From NCBI GenBank assembly GCA_030762175.1, contig CM060846.1:236035512-236099511 (forward strand): a DNA stretch of 64,000 nucleotides. The letters are read 5' to 3'. The first letter of the stretch is position 1. Every line of letters starts with the position of its first letter. Below, in pieces: positions 36,180 to 47,810 of this stretch. A model generated the notes under the pieces. That model made no database searches and was not told the DNA's origin. It was given only the letters and a program-made list of their open reading frames with translations. A program made the position numbers and the translations under genes. This DNA is from Metallyticus violacea. Lineage: Eukaryota; Arthropoda; Insecta; Mantodea; Metallyticidae.

Positions 36180-37210
36180 AGCTGGAGCACAAGGACTGTG
36201 TCCAGCAATACACACCGCTTGTGTGCCTTCAAGTCTGCTCGGCTGGAGGACAGGGAGACCAACTTAGACACAATAAAAATTGAAGTTGCTGGGGGGGGGG
36301 AAGGTTTAGAAAGAGATATTTAAGTCTAGAAGGGTGTGTGTCTTGTGTAAGACAATAGCCGTCATCTCTCTGTCTCTGAGAGTTCTGGTGGGGGAAGTAG
36401 GAGGTACGGCATCTATGAGTATTAAAGAAAAACAAGTGTCGAAAACAGAGTGGTGTAGGTTGGCATTTAGGTCCACAGGTAAAGAAGAACTGGTTTTGAC
36501 AGTACGTCTGTAGTTATTTATTCTAAGTGAAAGCAGAATCCCATAACATCAGCATTGTTCCATCATCCGCCACGTTTAAGTTTCAGGTCCCCGCGTAATT
36601 TAAAAACCATTCTCCGCAAGAAACTTAATCCTACACTTTTTCTCAACCAGAACCTGAGTCTTATTCCTGCAAAAGAACTAAATGCAAAACTTGTGCTTTA
36701 ATAACGCCCAGTACATCCATTTTTAGTTCGACACTTAAGTCAGGATTCAAAATTCGCACTTTTGCCAATTGTGCCTCCACAAACGTAATATAAATGCTTA
36801 AATGTAATTTGTGTCCTGCCTTCTATATTGGGTTAACTTCTACTGCGGTTTCACTTAGAATGAATAACCACAGACGCTTTTGTCAAAACCAGTTCTTCTT
36901 TACCTGTGGCCCAACATTCTAGCCTACACCACTCTTTTTTCGATACTTGTTTTTTCTTTAATGCTCATAGATGCCATGCCTCCTACTCCCCCCCCTCCCC
37001 GAGTACTCTCAGAGACAGGGATATGGCGGCTATTGTGTTACATAAGGCACGCACCCCTCCAGGCTTCTTAAATATCTCTCTCTAGACCTTTCCCACCAGC
37101 AACTTGAATTTTTATTCTGTCTAAGTTGGTTTCCCTGTCCGCCAGCCCAGCAGACTGGAAGGCACACAAACGGTGTGTTTTACTGGCCACAGTCCTTGTA
37201 CTCCAGCTTC

Positions 37211-37244
37211 GTGATCAAGAGTCCACAGAAGGCTTGAAATATTG
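37211..37244 (+). ncRNA. hammerhead-like hairpin in family-2 PLE tail (right arm)
   Basis: The plus strand reads GUGAUCAA, stem GAGUC/GGCUU, GAAAUAUUG. Relative to the left arm, two base pairs changed (C-G to G-U and C-G to U-G) without loss of pairing. Confidence 0.35.
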
Positions 37245-37393
37245 TAACTTCAGCAGTGTTCTACAGTGTTCTATAGTGCCTCAAGTAACTTCAGCAGAGT
37301 TATACATTGTTTCTATAGTGCATGTAACAGTGTAATATAGTATTTTTATGTTTCTTTCTTTAAATGTGGCACGACTTTGTGCATTTTAGTTGC

Positions 37394-37397
<4 letters not shown>

Positions 37398-37446
<49 letters not shown>
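37398..37446. repeat. (TA)n microsatellite
   Basis: About 24 TA units between the end of the plus-strand PLE tail and the 3' end of the next minus-strand PLE copy. Confidence 0.95.
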
Positions 37447-37449
<3 letters not shown>

Positions 37450-39870
37450 CAAAAGAAAAATAAAAATAAAATAACACTATTAGAAATGTAACAACTTAAC
37501 AGTAATTATATAAGCTTTAAAAGGTTAAAACACTTAAGATAAAGTCACACTTGAAATCGCTGTATTTCGAACTGGTTGAGTTCTTCTATGGCAACAAGAC
37601 AAGTGAAGGTGATAAAAGTAAATATTGAGTATCGAAGGCAATGTTATGCATGGAAACAGATGAAACTAGAAATGAGAGTGTGGGGGAAAATATTAATACG
37701 TAAGATTTAAAGCAGATGGTATACGAGCTTTATGTGAAATATAGCTGCCATTTCTCTATCTCTGAGTAAACTTTCAGAGCATTGTGTAGGCAACGCATCA
37801 ATAAGCGTTAGATTAAAAGCATAATCAAAATCCTTACAGTGAAATAAGGCATGTTGGGCAACCGGCAAGGGAGACTTGGTTTTAACAGAATGTCTATAAT
37901 TGTTCATACGTAGCGAAACAACAGTATAAGTTAAACCAATATAAAATGCTTTGCAAAGCTTACAAAATAACATATAGAAATGTTAAATTCTCTGGATAAA
38001 TTAGGACTGTGGAATGAATGGCACGGCATAATTAGCGCACAGGTTTTACTTTTAGGGCATTGGCAAGGATATAGGCCAGCAAAGGAACGAGGTAAATTCG
38101 GAGGAGATAGGTTTCGGCGTAATATACTATTTAGGTTAGGGGGTGTTCTAAAAGTAAGGCGGGGTACAAATTTAGAAAAATCATTTAAAGATGGGTGCAT
38201 TAACAAAGTATCGTGGCATTCTTTCAAAATAGGTTTGTTGCTTCCAATTCCAGGCACGTAAGCAGTAACAAGGTTAATGAAGTGCTTATTAGAAGTTTCA
38301 GGTTTACATTAGAAAGTTTTGTGCGCTGGGATAATACGAGATTTTAAAAGAGAAGAAGGATAATTTTGGTCTTGGAACTTTTGAGCTAGGTTTTCAATAT
38401 ACTTGTCAAGAGATGAAAAGTTGTTACAAAGACGATGACCACGGATTGAAAGAGAAAAAGGAATAAATCTTTTGATTTGCAAGGGATGACAGCTATCAAA
38501 ATGAAGATACTGTTGTAAATTGGTTGACTTAATGTGCACAGACGTAAAAAAAGAGCCATTATATAAAGAAATATCAACATTTAGGAACGTAGCATTGGGA
38601 GAGACAGAAGAAGTGAACTTAACTGAAAATTTGGAGTTAAGATTAGTAAGGAACTGATCGAGAGATTCTGAGCCATGAGTTCAAAGCATCTATATATCTC
38701 AGCCATAATAATGGTGCCAAAGGTTCTGACTTATGAAAGTCCTCCTCTAAGCGAGCCATAAAAAGATTAGCATAAGACGGTGCCTTTCTGGTGTCCATTG
38801 CAGTACGTTTAATTTGTAGATAATATTTATTATCAAAACTAAACGCATCGCGAGTGAGGACTAGACTAGCTTGATGACAAATGAAATCTGTGGATGGGGT
38901 ATGAGGAGGTGCTCGAGAGTCCAAGAAATGTCTTACAGTAGCTAATCCTTCATGATGGGGAATGTTAGTATAGAGTGACGTCACATCTATAGTGGCCAGA
39001 AGTATATCAGAATGTGCCGAAGGATCAACTTTCTTTAGTAAACTCAAAAAATGGAAGGAATCTCAGAAATACGCTAAGTTATCTATCGGAGTGATCTTAT
39101 CTAGAAATTTAAAACCACTAATCGAAGTTAAAAATCGGTTAATAAACATTTCTAAAGGATGGCTAGAAGATAAAGAAGGAGGTTCAAGTTTGGAGGGAGA
39201 ACGAAACTTAAGAAGGCAAGGAGTAATATTTGAATTAGGCTAAAAGGATTTAGTATGCCAATAGTAACGCCATCTTAAATTACGGCAAAATTTTAGGCCA
39301 TGGGAAACAAATTTAAGGCGGTTTAATTTGAGAGCTGGGGCAAAAGATAATCCTTTTTGCTAAAGCAATTAATCAGCATCGGAAAGTGAAATAGAAGATA
39401 AATTAACAACTGCACTATTACCAGTAGGAGAAGTACAAGGGGTACATTTGCTCTTAGGCTGCTGGTATGCAGTACCGGAGTAAAATTTAGCTGGACGAGG
39501 TAAATTGAAAATAGAAGCTAAGTCAGGAGCTGAAGCTACGCGCGGCGGGGAAAAGTTTTGGAAGAAAGACGCGGTAAACTGAATAGGAATACCTGCTCTT
39601 AAATATTGTAAATATAACCGCGATAGTTTAAGATGATATATCAGATTGAGAGAAAATAATAATTCATTCTCACTCATCAAGATACCATCAACTGTGGTAA
39701 TATATTTAGGAGAACATACCAGAATAATTTTAATAAAACTAATTAATTTAGACAAATGAAATTGCTGCAAACATTGACAATTATTGAGGATCATCCGCAG
39801 AAAATACTGAGAGATATGGTGTCTAAATAAGTGAAATTGGCTAGCACTCATAGCAGCACTCATATATATT
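37450..39870 (-). pseudogene. Penelope-like element, family 2, nearly full coding span
   Basis: Read on minus from about 39863. The N-terminal region is 39369-39863. RT follows with ILLATIDVTSLYTNIPHHEG (motif A), YYLQIKRTAMDTRKAPSYAN (motif B) and LLWLRYIDALN (motif C; the second Asp is lost at a small deletion near 38690). Then come VHIKSTNLQQYLHFDSCHP and RFIPFSLSIRGHRLC, the linker FRTPPNLNSILRRNL with a Cys-rich GLYPCQCPKSKTC, and a GIY-YIG-like piece (CKLCKAFYIGLTYTVVSLRM) with PLPVAQHALF. At least three frame breaks are needed. It differs from the family at 23.6 kb in its FRTPPNL/Cys-rich linker, a feature of Neptune/Coprina-like PLEs (recalled, not searched). Confidence 0.8.
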
Positions 39871-40217
39871 TACAAATTGACATTTTAAATTTTCAGGGAA
39901 AGCCTCCCGGGCCACCCCTGATTTCATCAGAGTTACCATTTCCAATTATTGAAAACATACCAATGGATTAAGTTACAATGTTTACTTACTACTGCAGATA
40001 AAAGAAAATAAAGATACAATTTTATCACTGAAATTTCTAATAAGATATTAGACAATGTCAATCAAGTTTAACTATTCGTTTGCCGTACCATGGGATAGGG
40101 TAACAAATCTGTTATTGACTGTCGCAGTCATAGGGCAGTTGTTTCCGGGCGTGTTTTGGGATGTTCGTTTCTTAATTCCACAGTATACATAAAGTGTATT
40201 ATGTCTTGTACTTTTAC
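39871..40217. other. no gene recognised
   Basis: Non-coding sequence between the PLE and the SINE insertion. Confidence 0.4.
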
Positions 40218-40229
40218 AACGGCACAGCG

Positions 40230-40530
40230 CGTCAGTCCTGGTAGTGTAGTGGTTACCATACTTGCCTCCTAAACCCAAGATCGCCGGTTCGAACCCGGCC
40301 AGGATTTTTTCGGGGCGTAAAAATCGTAAGTATGGCTTCCTTCGGAAGGGAAGTAAAGCCGTTGGTCCCGTGTCGGACATTTACGGCACGAAAAAGAACC
40401 TCAAGCCTGAAAGAGAGGCCTCTGAGCAAAATTTGTCGGCCGTTTCACGCCCTGAGTTGAATGGGACGCTGATTACCTGAGCTGTTAAAGAGCGTCCACA
40501 AATACATCATTAAAAAAAAAAAAACAAAAA
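40230..40530 (+). mobile_element. complete tRNA-derived SINE (SINE-B) with 12-bp target duplications
   Basis: AACGGCACAGCG flanks the insertion exactly (40218-40229 and 40531-40542). It has a tRNA-like head, a body (ATCGTAAGTATGGCTTCCTT; GTGTCGGACATTTACGGCAC) and the tail GCTGATTACCTGAGCTGTTA followed by an A-rich end. Two older 3' fragments occur at 7195-7320 and 22185-22226. The intact duplications and head indicate a young insertion. Confidence 0.9.
40234..40303 (+). ncRNA. tRNA-like SINE head with Pol III A and B boxes
   Basis: TCCTGG at the start pairs with CCAGGA at the end as an acceptor stem. TAGTGTAGTGG fits an A box, and GCCGGTTCGAACCCGGC is a perfect T arm containing the B box. 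The anticodon arm is weak. It lies at the 5' end of a SINE flanked by target duplications, so it is a Pol III promoter rather than a cellular tRNA gene. Confidence 0.75.
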
Positions 40531-40583
40531 AACGGCACAGCGTGTCTATGTACGATACATATGTGTTAACTCGGGGGTGAAAG

Positions 40584-40588
<5 letters not shown>

Positions 40589-40618
<30 letters not shown>
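40589..40618. repeat. (TA)n microsatellite
   Basis: About 15 TA units. Confidence 0.9.
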
Positions 40619-40619
<1 letters not shown>

Positions 40620-40622
<3 letters not shown>

Positions 40623-42820
40623 TTTGGCATACAGTTCATTCTCGTACTTATATGAATATCATACTATTCCCCCTCTTCAGAGAATTAACCGACAGCGAGC
40701 GTGGTTATGTAGTTTTTCAACAAGATTTTGCTACTGGGAATACTGCGAATAATTCCAAGAGAGCACTTTTCACAATGTGCTTCCAAAAGACAAGTTATTA
40801 ATAGGGTTTGTGGCCCCACGGTAAACCCGGTTTAACAGTTTACAATTATCATCTCTGGGGTGAATTAAAATATGCCGTTTACAAGATGAACTCGCACATG
40901 ATACAAAAAATTATGAAAGCTTATTTTTCGGATTTCTCAAAATGAACGACAGCGATTGATGAATAATTTCCTAAATATATGCCAAAACTGTTTGGAGAGT
41001 GAAGACGGACAGTTTCAAGATCTCATTTGATAATTTGGTATGTAATGAGCCTCTTAAATTGGTTTCTGTATTATTGTATGGTTGGTTTGTTTTACTGTTG
41101 TACTCCCCCGCTAATAGTCGAGACCCAGCTGGCCGGCTAATCGGCTAAAGAGCGAAGCACTTGCCCATAAACAAAACATTCCGGGGAGAAAACAAAATTA
41201 ATCGCAAGGTATTTGACAAGGTCAATCATATGCATAATATTGTGATCACTATGAATAACTAACAGATGTAATAAAATGCTGAAAGTATTTTTAAATTTTT
41301 AAAGTGCTTGAGGAAAGAGATATAAACTGCAAAACATATTGAATTTATGCCAATCCCAAAACAAATGCAACAGTGGAATTTTTTGGTATAAGTTGCTCTG
41401 GACAAATTAAAAGAAATGTTTCATATTCAAGACTGTGAGACAATACTGCGATAAAAGCACACTTTAAGAATGTTGCTTATATAAAATTTCATGAATTTAT
41501 CTCTAAATGCCAAATATTTTTTAAAAAATAATTTCTTCAGATAAATGTGTTCATGATGATTATGATTCTATGTTAACACCTTTCAACTTTATATTTACAA
41601 AGAATTTTTTCCTTTATTATTAAAATGTATAATCTCATGTTAAAATGTTAATTGCAGTAATTATTATACACTTAAGTATATGATTGGTGTGTTCTGTATT
41701 TGTCTGTTTATAAGTCTGAAATGTTCCTATTTTTGGTTTTGAAAATATGGTTACCCTATGTATTAATCAATGGTATTTTCTCCCTTGCCTTCCTCTGGTA
41801 GCATGTTTGCACAAAGTAGTAATTTATAACCGTTCATACCTATTATTTCCTTTTTACAAACAATCCATTTATATAATAAAGTAATCAAACAAATGGTACA
41901 ACTCACCTAAAGTTGGAATGCCTGCAATGAACTAGTAAGTTACAAATATGAGATAATGAAATGTGTTTGCAGGCATGTATTTCCAGTAGATGTAAATAAA
42001 ATATATACCTGTACAGAACTCATGAAATATACGGCTGGCTAGGTAGTATTATAAATAATATAAAAACTGCTCACCTTTGCAAAACTTGTGGGATTATAAC
42101 ACTAGCTAGAATATAAATTACTTGAAATAGTTTGTGTGCAATTGGGCTATGTTGAACCATATGCTGAAAATTCTGAGCAATGGTCATGCTTCTTCTCCAG
42201 TATAAACCACTACAGTAATTAGCATTGTGATAGGTTAGTATATTAGTATAATTGGTCCTGTTTGCATTGTCTGCCTATACTTACAACTGCTACAGTATCC
42301 ATTTCTATGTTCATAAGTCCAATAAGAAGCATGCAAAATAATAAAACACAAAACCAGCAATTCTGTAAATTAGGGACATTTCTATTGTGGTTGACATAAC
42401 AGATAACGAACAACCAAATGGATAGATTCATGTTCTTTTTTGGTTGATAAATCAGATTCTAGTGCTAGTGAATACAGTGCCTCAGAAGGTGAAATGAGAG
42501 GGTAATTAGGGCTTAACCAGCACAAATAAGGCACATCTTCAAGTTATGTTTAAAAGTACAACCTATAATTGCATATGAAATGTGGTGGAATCCAGAATAA
42601 TGGCCAACTGGTATGAAAAATGGAACCTAAAAGCCTTCTGATGAACCATCCATCCTGCAGTTTTGGATAAATAAGTTCCTTTTGCAAAAGAAACTTATTA
42701 CAAAACATTTTTTCCAATGTGGATCCTTGGGTTGAAAGACTTGTACTTCTAAAAAACTTAATGATGAAGTTAAGTAACACTGTACCACACTATTTTGATA
42801 TAAGTTGCCCTTACACAGAT
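40620..42820. other. no gene recognised
   Basis: Non-coding, increasingly AT-rich to the right. No motifs or shared repeats seen. Confidence 0.4.
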
Positions 42821-42824
42821 GTTG

Positions 42825-43005
42825 GGCTATGGTAATGGTTGAAATTAAGTGCCTAAGTCATCAACCTATCTAAACTTAAGCCTGGAAAGTTTCCTTCCTT
42901 AAAAAAATCTCATTTTCCAATTTATCAATTAATCTCTATATCACCAGTGCCCACTGCCTGTGGTTTCTCAGTAGTAAAAAACAGGCTTTAAACACAATTT
43001 AACAA
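42825..43005 (+). repeat. SINE-A copy, diverged
   Basis: The body (CCTAAGTCATCAACC; CTTAAGCCTGGAAAG) and the tail TATCACCAGTGCCCACTGCC, GTGGTTTCTCAGTAGT follow the order of the full copies. The tRNA head is unrecognisable. Confidence 0.6.
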
Positions 43006-43162
43006 TATTACATGCAGTAGCACTACCCAGCAATGACCAATTACCAGAGGCAATTTCTCCATGTAAAAAGTGAGGAACTTCCTACTCTTTATATTTGGTT
43101 ATGATTTTTTTTTGACAATTTGTAATATTGTAAATATTACAAAATATATACTTATATATATA

Positions 43163-43398
43163 CTATTAATAGAGTAATAAAAACTTCTAAAAAGCATAAA
43201 AACTCATAAAAAACACTCAGAGTGCAATATAAAAAGGTTCACATAAAATTTCACACTAAAAACCATAAAATTGAACACTAAAATCACACTATATTTCGAG
43301 CTCGAAATATAGTGTGATTTTAGTGTGAAATTTTACGGTTTTTAGTGTGAAATTTTATGTGAACCTTTTTATATTGCACTCTGAGTGTTTTTTATGAG
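43163..43398. mobile_element. palindromic PLE-derived mini-element with direct flanking repeats
   Basis: The core is a palindrome of two 99-bp arms (43202-43300 and 43301-43399) with no spacer and only three mismatches. Its centre is TATTTCGAGCTCGAAATA. Each arm begins GAAATATAG...TTAGTGTGAAATTTTA, like the family-2 PLE tails at 37.5 and 49.8 kb. TACTTATATATATA occurs at 43149-43162 and 43399-43412 and may be a 14-bp target duplication, though TA-rich DNA makes that less certain. No coding sequence is present. Confidence 0.7.
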
Positions 43399-43412
43399 TA
43401 CTTATATATATA

Positions 43413-45255
43413 ACATATGAGCCATCTATAGATGTTGTGAAGACATATACAGCTTTCCTAAGAAGATTTTAAATGCAGGCTGAGGAACTGTAGTAAATTT
43501 CCCGCAACTCTAGCAACTCGTTGGAGACCTTTAGACTTCCTCATCTATTGATAGGCAAAGAAAGAGATACTGTATGTACTGCCCTAAAGAATTTTTGAAT
43601 GTCAAACATTCTCTGTGAAGCCTCACTCCCTCCAACTATTACTAAAACAAAGGAAGTGCATTTTGTCAAAGTTACAGGTAAGTGTAAGCTGATACAATTT
43701 TAAATATGAATTGCCAAATTTTTCAGTCAATGTACCTTGTCAGGATTGTTTGGTGTTGTGATTATTAGTTCTTTTTTTTATCTGAGTGAATTGTGTTAAT
43801 GAGCCATTAAAAATCTTTTTAAAAAAACACTGTGAGAAAAAGACTTTTGTTTCTAAAGAGCTTCCCTAGCTTGTATAAGTTAAAAGAATGAGAAATAGAA
43901 TTAGGAAACAGCATATTTATGTGAATAAATATAGTAAGTTACAAGGATGATTGGCATTCTGTGGTTTAATTAAACTTATATTTTTGTACACAAGAATTAT
44001 ACAGTCTTTATTGTTGGACAACCTTTTTATAAAATGATACATTGATACTAGTTGTATAAAATAACCATTTTTCAATTACATCATTAAATTGTTTTCATGT
44101 CTTCAACTGAATATTAGGTTATATGGAGAAAATAATTAATACATTATCAAAAACAGAATCAATGATTCATCTTCATTGCAGAAAACATTTTTACATAATT
44201 AATAAAAAAAATTCTCACAGACCTACACATGAATTTGAAATCATGAACAGTTCTTGATATTATTCACAGTAAGCATTTTCAGCTTCAACTACAATCTCTT
44301 GTGGTAAATCCATCTTCATTAATAACAATGGGCTAACAAACCACATATCTCCATGTATATAAGTATATAAAAAGAAGGCACTGACTTCACAGTAATTAAT
44401 TTAAAAATAAATTTATATTTTATTCATATCTTTATATAGTTCTGGTATAAAAATTGCACATGAAGCTTACTAAAAATATGAAATTGATTCACTTATTTCT
44501 TAACCTTACTCATGCAATAAAGCACAACATTATAAACTAATAAAATATAATATTGTTGATCATGTTTGCTGTTTTGTGACCAAATAAATAATCTAGACAC
44601 ATTATTAAAATTACAAACAGTTCCAATATGGTGAGTCAATCCCTTCTATTGTATTTATTTGTTATATAATGGGATACATATTGTTATTTTATTTGTTGTA
44701 TTATTTTGTGTGAAATGATGGTTCCTATTCAAGATAAATAGCACTGTCACTGATGATTACATCAATATCAGCCTTAAGTAGGTATTGCTGATGTGTATGC
44801 AAATACTATTGCCGGGAGCTGAAGAGATGGCTAGCAACATATGTGAGATAGGAGGGCTTTATCTGCCAAGTAAAATATTATACACAAACTTATTCATATG
44901 AAGCATCTATTGAAATATTATGAGTAGGTTCATTTTCTTTGCGTTAAGAAAAGTAATATTTGTACACAGTTTTGACGTTTTGCATTGCATGGCTTAGAGA
45001 GAGTGTATAGTTTTACATAGATATTGCTCCATTAATTATATATACAAATATAATGAATGTACGACAACAAAGAAAGAAAGAAAGGAAAAACTATAGTTAA
45101 GCTTAAGAAATAGTGAAAAAGTGATCATTACTTGTGATGAGGAATAAAGGTATGAAAAAGCTAGAACATAATTAAAAACAGTCAAACTTGCATGTATCCT
45201 ACTATACTTGTGTTCCAGTAAGAACAATTACCAAACTGGAGCATGCAACAGCAAA
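43413..45255. other. no gene recognised
   Basis: AT-rich non-coding DNA with short frames only. Confidence 0.45.
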
Positions 45256-45269
45256 TGTGAATGAATCTG

Positions 45270-46150
45270 ACAAGAATGGGATTTGTTACTAAATAGACAA
45301 ATTTTATTTAGCGAGAAAAGAAGTTCCTACACATCCAAAATTATTATGATAGATTAAAAATAATTGAATATTTTAGGGGGTTCACTCTCTGAGAAGAATT
45401 CTTAAAAAATTGGGCTACAAATGGAAAAAGTGAAAAATTTAAAGGAAGATATTAATTGAAAAGCAAAACATAAATGGAATGAAGCTGCAAGTATCTGAGA
45501 GCAATCACTGCCTTAGAGAACAGAGTTGTTTTATTGTATTATTGCTGTGGTGCACAATAATTTAACTTTTAGAAAATTCTGGCAAAATATAAATCAAACA
45601 GGCACTTTCACTAATCCAAATTGTGGTTTTCATCTCATTGCCATCCATTCAGGATCTGATATAGGGTAGTGAAGAATTCATTATTAATTTATTAAACTGG
45701 CCAAAGTTCAGAAAATTATCATGGTCAAATGAATTTAAAAAACTTTGAGCTTTGGATTAATGCTTCTTTCCAACCTCACAGAGAAGAGTGCTGTTATAAT
45801 GGTGCACAATATTCATGAAAAACAACCCCCTTGGAAATATACCATAAAAGAAGAAATGATATTAGGGCTGCAATATAATAACATTCTTCATTCAATGGAA
45901 TCAGAAATTCTAACAGTACATGTGGACAGAGATTCATAAATGGCAAGTAAATGTGTACTGTGCTGATGAAATATTAAAATTACATGGCTATAAAACATTA
46001 ATTTTGCCCCATAAATATGTGAACTGAATCCCAATGAGCTTGAGCAGTACTGAGTAAAATTCTTACTAAGAGAGAAAAATGTTAGTAGAGAAATAATGTG
46101 AATGCATTAATGAAAAATACACTTAAGGCATTCTGTCCTGCCATGCGTGA
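45270..46150 (+). pseudogene. DDE-type transposase (IS630/Tc1-mariner-related), strongly degenerate
   Basis: Across frames the plus strand shows LRRILKKLGYKWKK (N-terminal helix-turn-helix end) and HLIAIHSGSDIG, the counterpart of RLIIVHAGS.NGF. GQSSENYHGQMNLKNFELW follows (the GDYH..MN...F..W motif), then EKSAVIMVHNIHEKQPPW, where the catalytic VVDNA is changed to MVHNI. IKEEMILGLQYNNI matches the region before the last acidic residue, and NPMS...-like sequence follows. The order fits the DDE superfamily proteins common in insects and other arthropods. Many stops and lost catalytic residues mark it as a fossil. Confidence 0.6.
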
Positions 46151-46159
46151 GTATAGGTG

Positions 46160-47625
46160 CCAACTTCTGAGATATATAAGTGGGAACCTCCCTTTATGAG
46201 GTTTGTAAAATACACATTAGCAATATTATTAAAAAACACAAATTTGCACATGTTCACCTGCATAACTAAAAACAATCTCTATTAGTGGTATTCATGAATG
46301 AGGAATCAAATTGAAATAATGTTAAAAGATTAAAATATATAGTGAATGGAAATAAAGTTTATGTACTTGTTTGATACACTATTACATTTTGTTTAAGTAC
46401 AATATATAAAATTACAACTTGCAAACCAATAAAATATATTAACAAACAAAAACATTAAAAATTATCTATTTCAATGACAACCAAGCAGACATGTGTTGCC
46501 ACAACTAATTTCGCTTGATGAAATGATGTTTGTATAATAGAGGTCCAAAAAGAAGATAGTGTTTCGGTTACAGTTTAAAATGGCCGTTGCATTGATACAA
46601 CCTTGCTCCTTTGTTTGCCATTGTTGTTTTTCAGCCTTCTAAAACCAAAAATGATATTACAGCTGTACAAGTTAACACTGGAATGATAAAAACTAGTAGT
46701 ACAAATTTTTAGGAGCTGGTGCCTATGCTTTTGAAGAAAGTTGGATTGATGTAATCATATGGTAAGGGTAGAGAAACAATTTTGGGAAAAAGAATGGGTC
46801 ATTGATAGTTTCATTATTTCTTTGGGAGGAGAAGCAAGTGAAACAAATGACTCAAGGGACTCTAGTGAGCAAAATGAAGACTCCTTTGATCTTGCTGCTC
46901 ATCTACTCAGCAAATAGAGCAGATAAACATTTCAGAAAGTACCAAATTATAATTTATTAATTTGTTAAAAAGTTAGGAAATGCTAAGCATATGAACTTAA
47001 GCCTGTGAGCTAGTGCTACTAAGGCATCATAGCTTAAGCACAGATGCTGTTAAAATAATTTTTATGATACATGCACTACCCATGAACAATGAACATCTCT
47101 GACACCATTGCATTAATAGCACATTCCTCTGACTAGTCATCTCTCCAGCTTCCAGCATTACTGCCTATAAGTTCTCCATCCTAGCTCATTGCCAAATTAA
47201 TGGATGACATTGTATATGCTTGTACTGCTGACACTTCAATGAATTTTTCTCTTAAAACCCATTTTTTTCTGAATAAACTGCAGAATAATTATATAAACTG
47301 GTCTACAAGTACTTTTCTTGTAATGATTATATTTGCACTATTTTATTACTTAATGTCCATGTTTCTGAGAATTATATTCTACAATAATTAAATTTGAAAA
47401 CAACACCTTCTTATGAATATATTCTTTCTCTTAATAACTTTTACATTAAAAATTAAAACTGTTTCAATAAAAAAATATATAGATACATAATAAAATCACT
47501 AGATAAAAGAGTAATCTGCATATGCCTATTGCAAACATATGTTGTTGTCAAAAAGGAGTTTATTATAAATGCATCACAACAAATAATGCTCTTTCACTTA
47601 TTCTGTAATTTTCATGTAATTCTAT
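46160..47625. other. no gene recognised
   Basis: AT-rich; nothing beyond short frames. Confidence 0.4.
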
Positions 47626-47627
47626 CT

Positions 47628-47800
47628 AATCTGTCGTCTAACACACTCTTATGCTTCACAAGGTTCATTGTTTGAGTTCCACCAGAATTTTTTAAAAACT
47701 TCTTATTTTTCAAAAGTTCTTAAAATGAATTACTCAGTAATTATTGTAATCCGATAAAAGAGACATTTTCAAATCTACTCATGCACAACGTCTGTGTGAT
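47628..47800 (-). repeat. PLE remnant: 3' end signature and RT-side signature
   Basis: CTGTCGTCTAACACACTCTT, then ATGCTTCAC, matches PLE 3' ends at 13.04 and 23.57 kb. About 110 bp later, TTTTCAAATCTACTCATGCA matches the RT truncation point of the 23.6-kb copy (TTTCAAATCTGCTCATG). The body between them is missing, so this is an internally deleted copy. Confidence 0.45.
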
Positions 47801-47810
47801 AAAATCCGTT

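Larger units (their letters stand above)
35985..37392. mobile_element. head-to-head pair of family-2 PLE 3' ends
   Basis: The left arm (35985-36532, minus) and right arm (36848-37392, plus) are inverted copies of about 545 bp, roughly 85 percent alike by eye. The spacer and right arm, read on plus, encode the RT-distal part: PRLSFRSPRNLKTILRKKLN, a decayed Cys-rich and GIY-YIG region, VKTSSSLPVAQHS and LRDRDMAAIV. The left arm encodes the same C-terminal region on minus. Both arms end in the same 3' sequence (TTTAAATGTGGCACG) next to microsatellites. Confidence 0.8.

Noticed and set aside
36071..37335. Several overlapping frames in the 36-37 kb inverted repeat as host genes
   Set aside because: The frames lie in mirrored PLE 3' regions and appear on both strands because the arms are inverted copies.
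40234..40303. Genuine tRNA gene
   Set aside because: The tRNA-like fold is at the head of a SINE with poly-A and target duplications; the anticodon arm is poor.
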